64,000 nucleotides of DNA from Paenibacillus spongiae (GTDB lineage: Bacteria; Bacillota; Bacilli; Paenibacillales; Paenibacillaceae). A program made the translations under genes and the position numbers. The first letter of the stretch is position 1, and the number at the start of each line of letters is the position of its first letter. The DNA is taken from contig NZ_CP091430.1 of assembly GCF_024734895.1 (NCBI RefSeq), positions 7,255,501 to 7,319,500 on the forward strand, read 5' to 3'. Below, in pieces: positions 15,963-23,710 of this stretch. The notes beneath the pieces were generated by a model that saw only the letters and a list, made by a program, of their open reading frames with translations, did no database searches and was not told the DNA's origin.

Positions 15963-17375
15963 TTATGGATAGAACGTGCTTTCTTTCGTCGTCGTCCAGC
16001 ACCAGCGGGAACGCAGCAGATCCTCGATCAGCGCTTCCTTCGCCTCTTCCGTGCCGATATAGCGCAGCGCCTCCAGGGAATGGGCGCGAACGTAGCGGTT
16101 CTCGTCGTCGAGCGATTGAACCAGCTGCGGTACGACCGGCGCAGCCGCCGCTCCAATTCTCGACAGCGACAAGCCGGCCATGAAGCGCACCTGTACATCC
16201 TCGTCCTGCAGGCAGCGGCCCAAACCAGCCAGAACCCCGTCCACCGGAACGCCGATGGTTCCGAGCGCTTCTACGACCGCACGGCGGACGACGGGCGCCG
16301 CTCCGTCCAGCAAGCCGTTCAGCGCAGGTACCGCTTCCGCAGCGAGACCGCGAAGCTCGCTCAGCGCGAACACGGCGTGAACAACCGTCTCCGGACGGGC
16401 ATCGCTCAGAGCGGCGATCAGACCCGGCACGGCAGCCTCACCGGACGCCGACAGGCCGTATCCGGCAAGCCGGGAAACTTTCACGCTCTCATGGCGGATC
16501 GCCTGCAGCAGCGCTTCCAACCCTGGCGAGCCCGCCGCAGCAAGATCGTATGCCGCATTAAGCGCCACCGGCTCAGAGACATCCTCCAGCGCTTGAACTA
16601 GACCGTTTACCTGTTCCGCAGATGCCGGCTTCGTTCCGGCTACGCTTCCGATGCGGCCCGACATCCAGTTCCACGTCTCTTCCAAGAGCACATCATGCTC
16701 AATGATTGACGGGCTGATCGAAGCAGGCTTCTGCCATGCCGTTTCTTGATTGTTCCAGCTTGGCGATACCGGCGCTTTCGTCCGCATAAACTCGAACTTG
16801 AGCATGTAGCGGTGCTGTCCGAGCACATTCGGCGTGGAACGGTGCCAGATATCATAGTGGATCAGGGCGAACGTTCCCGCTTTGCCGCTGGCAACCGCCT
16901 CTTCTGCATTGTCGTCCTTGGCGAAGGTGCGGGTTTCATAGTTTTGCGTGCCCGGCATTACGCCTGTCGGCCCCAATTCAACCGGCGTATCCTGCGGGAA
17001 GTACATAATCATGGCCCACCATGGGTGATGGTTGCGCATCCGTCCGTAACCCCAGTAGCTGTCCTTATGCCATCCGCCCGCCACCGGGCTGGCGTTATAA
17101 TGTCCATGCCGATGGGCATGCAGCATATAATCTTCGCCGAGCACGCTTGTAAGCGCGCCGGTGATGACCGGGTGATCGAATACCTTCTGCAGCTCGCGGA
17201 TGCGGGGCAGCAGGTTGTTCCCCGGATTGCCTTCGTTCTCATATACCAGGTTCAGCTGCGCCATTAGCTGCTCGTGGAAAGCGTCCGAAAAATCCGTCTT
17301 CAGAATAAGGAATCCATTCGTAATAAACGTTCTCATCTGCTCGTCAGTCAATAATAAGGGTGATTGTTGGTTCAT
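15963..17375 (-). CDS. PhyH-type 2-oxoglutarate dioxygenase fused to HEAT repeats
   Basis: A 470-aa protein. The N-terminal half is a phytanoyl-CoA dioxygenase-like fold with iron ligands His103 and Asp105 (GGWHKDSYWG) and a distal His in HYDIWHRSTPN (His178) near an Arg for 2-oxoglutarate. From about 250 to the end, short helical HEAT/PBS-type repeats follow: VKVSRLAGYGLSASGEAAVP, VVHAVFALSELRG, VQVRFMAGLSLSRIG, VRAHSLEALRYIG. The fusion is unusual. The repeats may hold a protein or large substrate for hydroxylation. The substrate is unknown. ATG at 17375 is preceded by GGGAGG. Confidence 0.85.
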   Translation of the reverse strand: MNQQSPLLLTDEQMRTFITNGFLILKTDFSDAFHEQLMAQLNLVYENEGNPGNNLLPRIRELQKVFDHPVITGALTSVLGEDYMLHAHRHGHYNASPVAGGWHKDSYWGYGRMRNHHPWWAMIMYFPQDTPVELGPTGVMPGTQNYETRTFAKDDNAEEAVASGKAGTFALIHYDIWHRSTPNVLGQHRYMLKFEFMRTKAPVSPSWNNQETAWQKPASISPSIIEHDVLLEETWNWMSGRIGSVAGTKPASAEQVNGLVQALEDVSEPVALNAAYDLAAAGSPGLEALLQAIRHESVKVSRLAGYGLSASGEAAVPGLIAALSDARPETVVHAVFALSELRGLAAEAVPALNGLLDGAAPVVRRAVVEALGTIGVPVDGVLAGLGRCLQDEDVQVRFMAGLSLSRIGAAAAPVVPQLVQSLDDENRYVRAHSLEALRYIGTEEAKEALIEDLLRSRWCWTTTKESTFYP

Positions 17376-17628
17376 CTTAATTTGGAACCTCCCAATTTAT
17401 GAATATTGGAGTGCTGTTCTTTATTATGATGGAAACCCTTACGAAGAGACATGAACGAAGTTAACGACCGTTTATACAAAACTAAGATGATCGATATGTG
17501 GGCTTGTCCTAACTAATCGAATGTACGCCGCTCTTCTAACCTGCAATTTACCTGAAAATAGTGCAGCTACCGCCCTCCCCAGATACCGTCAGCGTGGCAA
17601 TCGCCTACCTGAGTTCGCCCGGCTCCCT
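17376..17628. other. Intergenic region, no feature seen
   Basis: About 250 bp between the PhyH-HEAT start and the NOS stop. I found no convincing hairpin, terminator or short ORF, although the NOS transcript must end here or read through. Confidence 0.4.
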
Positions 17629-18768
17629 TCAATCAGACCAATACGGATCCTCCTGATAATAGAAGTTCGGGCTCACGGACTTATTGTCGTAATGCGTGTG
17701 AAAAATATGCGTCGTCGCGGGGGACACCGGCGGGATCAGCCATGTCCAATCGCCGGTGACGGCCCGTTCTTCCTGGCGCTCCTTCTCCGTGAACCTCGCG
17801 AACTGCTTGGCCGCCGTATGATGATCGACGATCGTCACGCCTTCGCGCTTGAAGGAGTCCAGCACCGCCACATTCATCTCGACAAGCGCACGGTCCCGCC
17901 ACAAGCTCGATTCCCTGCTTGTATCCAGCCCCATAATCTCCGCAACCCGGGGCAGCATGTCGTACCGGAACTCGTCGGCCAAATTGCGCGCTCCTATTTC
18001 CGTCCCCATATACCAGCCGTTGAAAGGGGCGGCCGTATAGCTTATCCCCCCGATTTCCAGCCGCATGCTGGATACCATCGGAACCGCATACCACTTCAGC
18101 GCAAGCTCCGAGAACCGCTCATACTCGGGATGTGCTAGCGGCACCTCCAGAATGAGCCGCTCCGGAATCCGGAACAGCGCCGGCGTGCGGCCTTCGAGCT
18201 GAACGATAAGCGGAAGCGCATCGAATGCCGTGCCCGCCCCGGTCCAGCCCATAGACTGGCAAAGCTGCGTCAGCTTGACCGAGTCCGGGTCGCCGATAAC
18301 GCCATCCGGCGTCTCGTAACCGGCGTACCGGATGAGCTGATAGTTCCATATGCGGGGTCCCTTCCCGGATTCCGTATCCGCCGCTTGCGGAAACACCGTT
18401 ATCGCAGGGCGGATCCTGCCCTCATTCGTGGCATAATCGATATGGCGGTACAGCGCCTCCGCCATCTCTTCTTCCGTCTGAACGCCGCGTGCGTCCAGGA
18501 CGTGCATCGACTCCCAGAACAGGCGGCCGATACAGCGGTTGCTGTTGCGCCACGCCATCCTTGCCCCGTGCTCCAATTCTTCGAAGGTATGGGTGTATGT
18601 ACCGCTGCCTTCAATCGATCCGCGCACTTCGCGCACGCGCTCCTCCGTCTCCGCCCGGCTCCTTCCAAGCTCCCGGTAGCAGGCTCGGATGAAGGCTTCC
18701 GATTCTTCCATTCGTATTCGATGATGTGCAGCCGCTAGATGTTCCAATGGAAGATCCCACCTGTTCAT
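17629..18768 (-). CDS. nos: Nitric oxide synthase oxygenase (bacterial NOS)
   Basis: A 379-aa haem enzyme that oxidises arginine to citrulline and nitric oxide using external reductase partners. The proximal haem ligand is Cys79 in WRNSNRCIGR. Also visible are the substrate/pterin region FNGWYMGTEIGARN, RIWNYQLIRYAGYE and the C-terminal VTGDWTWLIPP...FHTHYDN. The length equals bacterial NOS, with no reductase domain. ATG at 18768 lacks a clear ribosome binding site; TTG at 18747 has AGGTGG upstream. The gene starts 46 bases after the stop of the ribosomal protection gene on the same strand, so co-transcription is likely. Bacterial NO is known to blunt oxidative and antibiotic stress. Confidence 0.92.
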   Translation of the reverse strand: MNRWDLPLEHLAAAHHRIRMEESEAFIRACYRELGRSRAETEERVREVRGSIEGSGTYTHTFEELEHGARMAWRNSNRCIGRLFWESMHVLDARGVQTEEEMAEALYRHIDYATNEGRIRPAITVFPQAADTESGKGPRIWNYQLIRYAGYETPDGVIGDPDSVKLTQLCQSMGWTGAGTAFDALPLIVQLEGRTPALFRIPERLILEVPLAHPEYERFSELALKWYAVPMVSSMRLEIGGISYTAAPFNGWYMGTEIGARNLADEFRYDMLPRVAEIMGLDTSRESSLWRDRALVEMNVAVLDSFKREGVTIVDHHTAAKQFARFTEKERQEERAVTGDWTWLIPPVSPATTHIFHTHYDNKSVSPNFYYQEDPYWSD

Positions 18769-18814
18769 GTTCGTTATGATGCATCTATTATACTACGAAA
18801 TTAGGCCGCGGGTT

Positions 18815-20812
18815 CTATTGGTTCGACAGCGCATTGCGCACCGCCAGGATGTACTTCGCCTGATCGAGCGGGTTAACGCCCCTTCGAGGCCGTTCCACAT
18901 CGACATCCGGCGGACATTCCCGGTAACCGGCGAAGAAAGCCGACAGCGTGCCCCGGCCCTTGGTCAGCGATCCCAACCGGGCGGGAAACTCAAGTGAAGT
19001 CGCCACAGGCAGCAGCCCTTCGATCTCCATCCGCTCTTGGCTGACGATCGGGGTATCGAATTCGCCGCGCATCAAGATCAGCTCGTTCATCAGCTTGCCT
19101 CCATACTCCTCCGGCACCGACAACCGGAACCGGAGCAGCGGCTCCAGCAGCTTCGTCCCCGTATTCATGAGGCCGTTCATGATTCCCATCGGAGTCGCAA
19201 TGACAAAGTCCAGCGGGTGCGTGTGCCATACATGATGCTCGCCCTCCACGAGCGTTACGCGCAGGTCCGTCACCTCCCAGGCGCGAAGCCCCTGCTGCAG
19301 CGCCTCCGGCACCCGGCGCGCCACTTCGTTCTGGTAGCTCTCGAGCAGATCTTCGCCGCGGACAAGCGATTGATAGACCAGCCCGCTCCCCCGCTCCCCG
19401 GGTTCGATCCGGAACCTCAGAATGGCCCAGCACGGCTTAGGCATCGTATAAGCGATGAAGCCTTCTCCTGCGGCTGCCGGCGTCTCCTTGTAGATGACGC
19501 TCGGCGCTCCGAAGGCGACCTCCAGGCCGAACCGGCTCTGAAGCAGATGCGTGAGCACCTCCACTTGAATTTGCCCCATCACCTTCAGATGAAGCTCACG
19601 TTCCTCGGGCAGCCACTGCAGATCCAGCAGCGGATCCTCGTCCGCCAGCTCTTGACAGGCGGCCACGACGGCCGGATATTCCGCCGCATTGCGCCACTGC
19701 ACCTGTACGGTCAGCAGCGGCACCGCAAGCCGCTTCTCGCCCGGCACCCCGTCCGGCGTTCCGATAATATCGCCGATGCGCGCCCTGTTCCAGCCGTACA
19801 CGGCTGCGATGTCGCCTGCCTTGAGGACGCCGATGTCCTCCGACTTCTGCCCGATCAGGCGGCGGATCTGGGTCACTTTGTCTTCCAGCTCCCGGGTATG
19901 GTTCCGGACCATATCGCGGTTGCGGATAACGCCGTTATAGAGGCGGACGAAAGCGATACGGCCCATAGCCGGATCGCGATCGATCTTGAATACGACCCCC
20001 GATAACGGCGCGTCCACCCTGCCTGGTGGAGGGGGGATGAACCGAACAATCGCATCCAGCAGCGCCTCTACGCCAATACCCCGGCCCGATGCGCCGAACA
20101 GGACGGGAAACAGCTCGCAGCCGTGGACGCCTTCAATAAGCAGCGGCAGCATGGCGTCGGCGGACAGCCCGCCCTGCTCGATATACTGCTCCATCGCCGC
20201 CTCATCGCGCTCCGCTGCCGCCTCCATCAGCTGTTCCCGGTAAGTCTCCGCCCACAGCGGACATTCATCGTCACGGCTGCCCAGCAAATCGGCAGATCCG
20301 CGAAAGTCCGCTTCAACGCCGTCAGGAGCCCCGATCGGCACCGCCTGGCGCGAGATCAGCCGGCGGATCTGCGCCAGCACCGCATCCGCATCCGCTCCGA
20401 TGCGATCCATCTTGTTTACATAAATCAAGGTTGGAATGCGCAGCTCGCGCAGCGCCTGCCAGACCACCTCTGTCTGTGCCTGAACGCCTTCGACGGCCGA
20501 CACGATCAGCACTGCACCGTCCATGACCCGCAGCGACCGTTCGACTTCCGACAGGAAATCGACATGTCCGGGCGTATCCACCAGGTTGATGTCCGTACCG
20601 CCCCATGACAGCCGGGTTACCGCAGCGCGAACGGATATGCCCCGCTCCCGCTCCACTTCCAGCGAATCCGTTTGCGTCGTCCCCGTATCTACGCTACCCA
20701 GCGCCCGCAGCTGTCCGCTGCGGAAGAGCATCTGCTCCGTTGTCGTCGTCTTGCCGGCATCGACATGAGCGAACAGGCCTACGTTGCGCATCGGTTGAAG
20801 TTGCTCGTTCAT
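18815..20812 (-). CDS. TetM/TetO-family ribosomal protection GTPase
   Basis: A 665-aa EF-G-like translational GTPase. GTPase motifs are AHVDAGKTTTTEQ (G1), ERERGISV (switch I), DTPGHVDF (G3) and NKMDRIG (G4). The rest follows the TetM layout (domains II-V, about 640 aa in Tet(M)). These proteins dislodge tetracycline from the ribosome. This chromosomal, divergent member could also act on other drugs or stalled ribosomes. ATG at 20812 has AAGGAGAG upstream, so I reject the longer frame from 20902. It is followed 46 bases later by the NOS gene. I see no attenuating hairpin in its leader. Confidence 0.88.
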   Translation of the reverse strand: MNEQLQPMRNVGLFAHVDAGKTTTTEQMLFRSGQLRALGSVDTGTTQTDSLEVERERGISVRAAVTRLSWGGTDINLVDTPGHVDFLSEVERSLRVMDGAVLIVSAVEGVQAQTEVVWQALRELRIPTLIYVNKMDRIGADADAVLAQIRRLISRQAVPIGAPDGVEADFRGSADLLGSRDDECPLWAETYREQLMEAAAERDEAAMEQYIEQGGLSADAMLPLLIEGVHGCELFPVLFGASGRGIGVEALLDAIVRFIPPPPGRVDAPLSGVVFKIDRDPAMGRIAFVRLYNGVIRNRDMVRNHTRELEDKVTQIRRLIGQKSEDIGVLKAGDIAAVYGWNRARIGDIIGTPDGVPGEKRLAVPLLTVQVQWRNAAEYPAVVAACQELADEDPLLDLQWLPEERELHLKVMGQIQVEVLTHLLQSRFGLEVAFGAPSVIYKETPAAAGEGFIAYTMPKPCWAILRFRIEPGERGSGLVYQSLVRGEDLLESYQNEVARRVPEALQQGLRAWEVTDLRVTLVEGEHHVWHTHPLDFVIATPMGIMNGLMNTGTKLLEPLLRFRLSVPEEYGGKLMNELILMRGEFDTPIVSQERMEIEGLLPVATSLEFPARLGSLTKGRGTLSAFFAGYRECPPDVDVERPRRGVNPLDQAKYILAVRNALSNQ

Positions 20813-21015
20813 CTCTGACGCTCTCCTTCCACTTATCGTTGTTTCTCTATCATGCGGAATGAAAGCGACAGATTCAAGCGAATAGTATAATATTTGCAAC
20901 ATTTTGTTCAGCCCCGGCTGGTCAGGGAACTATTTACATTGAGGGGGTGTTCCACTTTTGGGTATAGTATACTGATGGCTATTTATAAAAATTCATTCTG
21001 GAAGAGGAACGCACG

Positions 21016-22548
21016 ATGAACAAAATGATGAAATGGACATTGACGGCGCTTGTCGGCATTCTTCTGCTGACCGGCGGCTTCGCGAACGTCAATGCATTGT
21101 CTCTGTCCGGAAACGGCTCCGGTCAAGCCGAGTCGGGTGGCTTATTGTCCGGCCTCGTCGGCGATACCGGCAAGAACGCGGCAGCAGATAATGACAACAA
21201 GAAAACTATCGTGATGGGCACATCCCCGGACTATGCCCCCTATGAAGACGTCGATGCCAAGGGCAGCGGCGAAATTATCGGGATGGACATTGATATTGCC
21301 AAGCATATTGCAGAGGAACTAGGCTACGAGCTGAAGATCTCCGGCATGGACTTCAACGGCCTCTTGGCGGCGCTTCAGACCAAGCGGGTCGACTTTGTCA
21401 TGTCGGCGATGTCGGTGACGGAGGAGCGCAAGCAGAGCATCGACTTCTCGAACAGCTATTATGCCGCGCGCAACACCATCGTCTCCAGCGCGGACGATAA
21501 CTTCGCCTCCCTGGAACAGCTGGAGGGCAAGCGGGTCGGCGTCCAGCTCGGCTCGACCCAGGAGAAGGTCGCCAATGAAATCAAGAACGCGTCCGTCCTG
21601 AAGCTGAACCGCATTCCCGATTTAATTCAGGAGATCAAGTCAGGACGCCTGGATGCGGCCATCATAGAGGATGCCGTTGCGTTGGATTACACATCGGCGA
21701 ACGATTTGAAATTAAATATGATCCCGGCAGCCGCCGGAGACGAGGGATATGCCATTGCCTTCCCGAAGGGCTCCGCGCTGACCGGCGAGTTCAACCGCGT
21801 GCTGGAAGAGATGAAGAGCGACGGCACGCTGCAGGCGATCACGGACAAGTGGTTTGGCGTTGAGAAAGAGGAGAAGAAGCAGGGCTCCGGGGTCATCGAC
21901 TTCAGCATGCTGGAGGGTTATGCCGGTTATCTGCTTCGCGGCATATACATTACGCTCCTGTTTACTTTCGTATCGGCGCTGTTCGGCTTCGTCTGGGGCG
22001 CCATTCTATCCTTATTCAAAATATCCAGCATCAAGCCGCTGCAATGGTTCGCCACGTTCTACACTTCCGTGTTCCGCGGTACCCCGCTGCTGCTGCAGCT
22101 GGTGCTTATTTACTACGCTACACCGCAGGTGCTCGGCTATGATATACCGGCGCTGCAGGCGGCCGGCCTTGCATTCGGCTTGAACTCCGCCGCTTATCTG
22201 TCGGAGACGATCCGCGGCGGCATTCTAGCCGTGGACAAGGGCCAGCGCGAAGCCGCAATGGCGCTTGGCATTCCATACGGAACGATGATGATCAGCATCA
22301 TTTTCCCGCAGGCGATCAAGAACATCCTCCCCGCGCTCGTGAACGAATGCGTTGCGCTGGTGAAGGAATCGTCGCTCATCTCCGTCATCGGCGTCGCCGA
22401 CTTGATGCGCAGGGCGAATGTCGTGCAGGCCGATACCGGCCGCGCGCTGGAGCCGCTCCTGTTCATCGGAGCGATTTATTACGTGCTCGTGCTTGTCTTG
22501 ACCTCGCTTGCCCGCTTGCTAGAAAGGAGGATGCGCCGCAGTGATTAA
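21016..22548 (+). CDS. Amino acid ABC transporter, binding protein-permease fusion
   Basis: A 510-aa fusion. Residues 1-28 are a signal peptide. About 60-285 is a family-3 solute-binding domain (TSPDYAPYEDVDAKGSGEIIG, GMDIDIAKHIAEEL, VDFVMSAMSVTEERKQSIDFS). About 300-505 is a HisM/GlnP-type permease with the EAA loop REAAMALGIPYGTM. It probably takes up glutamine, glutamate or another polar amino acid. The binding domain is tethered outside the membrane. It overlaps glnQ by 8 bases, so the transporter is complete with the next gene. Confidence 0.92.
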   Translation: MNKMMKWTLTALVGILLLTGGFANVNALSLSGNGSGQAESGGLLSGLVGDTGKNAAADNDNKKTIVMGTSPDYAPYEDVDAKGSGEIIGMDIDIAKHIAEELGYELKISGMDFNGLLAALQTKRVDFVMSAMSVTEERKQSIDFSNSYYAARNTIVSSADDNFASLEQLEGKRVGVQLGSTQEKVANEIKNASVLKLNRIPDLIQEIKSGRLDAAIIEDAVALDYTSANDLKLNMIPAAAGDEGYAIAFPKGSALTGEFNRVLEEMKSDGTLQAITDKWFGVEKEEKKQGSGVIDFSMLEGYAGYLLRGIYITLLFTFVSALFGFVWGAILSLFKISSIKPLQWFATFYTSVFRGTPLLLQLVLIYYATPQVLGYDIPALQAAGLAFGLNSAAYLSETIRGGILAVDKGQREAAMALGIPYGTMMISIIFPQAIKNILPALVNECVALVKESSLISVIGVADLMRRANVVQADTGRALEPLLFIGAIYYVLVLVLTSLARLLERRMRRSD

Positions 22549-23263
22549 CGTAACTAATTTAACCAAGACATTCGGCAAGCTGGAGGTGCTGCGCGACATC
22601 TCGACAACCGTAAGCCGCGGGGAGGTCGTCGCCATCATCGGCCCTTCCGGCTCCGGCAAATCGACCTTCCTGCGCTGCCTCAATATGCTGGAGACGCCGA
22701 CAGAAGGCCGCATTACGATCGACGGAACGGATATTACCGATCCGAAGACCGACATTACCCGGTTTCGCCAGCGGATCGGCATGGTGTTCCAGCACTTCCA
22801 CCTGTTCCCGCACATGACGGTGATCGATAATATTGCCTTCGCTCCGATGAAGGTGAAGGGGCTGTCAGCCGACGAGGCGCGGACGAAGGGCCTCCAGCTG
22901 CTGGAGCGCGTCGGGCTGAAGGATAAAGCCGGCGTCTACCCTTCCAAGCTGTCCGGCGGCCAGAAGCAGCGTGTCGCGATCGCGCGCAGCCTGGCTATGG
23001 ACCCGGATATCATGCTGTTCGATGAGCCAACGTCGGCGCTCGATCCGGAGATGGTGAAGGAGGTGCTCGCGGTTATCCGCGATCTCGCCTCGTCCGGCAT
23101 GACGATGCTGATCGTAACGCATGAGATGAAGTTCGCCCGCGAAGCGGCGAATACGATCTTCTTCCTCGACGGCGGCAAGCTGATCGAGCGCGCCGAGCCG
23201 GAGCAGTTCTTCAGCCGGCCGCAGAGCGAACGGGCTGCCCGCTTCCTCGAGCAGGTGCTGTAG
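22541..23263 (+). CDS. glnQ: Amino acid ABC transporter ATP-binding protein
   Basis: A 240-aa ATPase for the upstream fusion permease. It has Walker A GPSGSGKST, Q-loop VFQHFHLFPHM, signature LSGGQKQR, Walker B IMLFDEPTSALDPE and the H-loop VTHEMKF. GTG start at 22541 with AAAGGAGG upstream, inside the end of the permease gene. The family (GlnQ/HisP/ArtP) serves polar amino acids. Confidence 0.95.
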   Translation: MINVTNLTKTFGKLEVLRDISTTVSRGEVVAIIGPSGSGKSTFLRCLNMLETPTEGRITIDGTDITDPKTDITRFRQRIGMVFQHFHLFPHMTVIDNIAFAPMKVKGLSADEARTKGLQLLERVGLKDKAGVYPSKLSGGQKQRVAIARSLAMDPDIMLFDEPTSALDPEMVKEVLAVIRDLASSGMTMLIVTHEMKFAREAANTIFFLDGGKLIERAEPEQFFSRPQSERAARFLEQVL

Positions 23264-23288
23264 GATACGATCATACGCTTCTCTAGAG

Positions 23289-23333
23289 ACAACGAACCGC
23301 CAAGGAGATGACTCCAGGCGGTTCGTTGTTTTT
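23289..23333 (+). terminator. Terminator of the amino acid ABC operon
   Basis: A perfect 13-bp stem ACAACGAACCGCC/GGCGGTTCGTTGT followed by a T-run, 26 bases after the glnQ stop. Confidence 0.9.
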
Positions 23334-23427
23334 CTATTCCTGCGTGCCGGCCTGCATCAAAATGCCGACAAGCCTGTCCGACGTCCGTCAGCAAACGCTG
23401 ATTCGCTGGGTGAAGAATGACCACTGC

Positions 23428-23553
23428 GGACACAAGAGGCGTTATTTACGGTTCCCGGGCCATTCTCGAGCGTGTTTCGGACACGAGAGCCGTTATTTAG
23501 TTCAAATCTCCTCATCATTGATTGAATTCCAGCAAATAACGAACCGTATGTCC
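23428..23553. repeat. Three copies of a dispersed GGACA...CGTTATTT repeat
   Basis: Two direct copies (23428-23448 and 23479-23499, 51 bp apart: GGACACRAGAGSCGTTATTTA) and one inverted copy (23534-23553) lie in a 447-bp convergent intergenic region (23264-23710) that holds no gene. A related inverted pair is at 40722-40774. The rest of the region shows nothing further. Confidence 0.7.
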
Positions 23554-23710
23554 GCTGCGGGCGTATAACGAAGAAATTTGCGCAAATAAGGGATTCATTG
23601 TCCGTAAGGTTATTACTCAAGTCCGCGATTGATCGATTTCTGCGGTCTATAGAAAGGATCGACTCCGCCGCCAAAGACGGCATGGGCCGTATTCATCTGG
23701 GGGACATCAA

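Noticed and set aside
15963..17375. Two PhyH genes as part of a secondary-metabolite cluster
   Set aside because: No polyketide, peptide-synthetase or other biosynthetic genes are near either gene.
23357..23683. Open frame in the 23.3-23.7-kb gap
   Set aside because: It runs across the dispersed repeats and has no start signal or recognisable motif.
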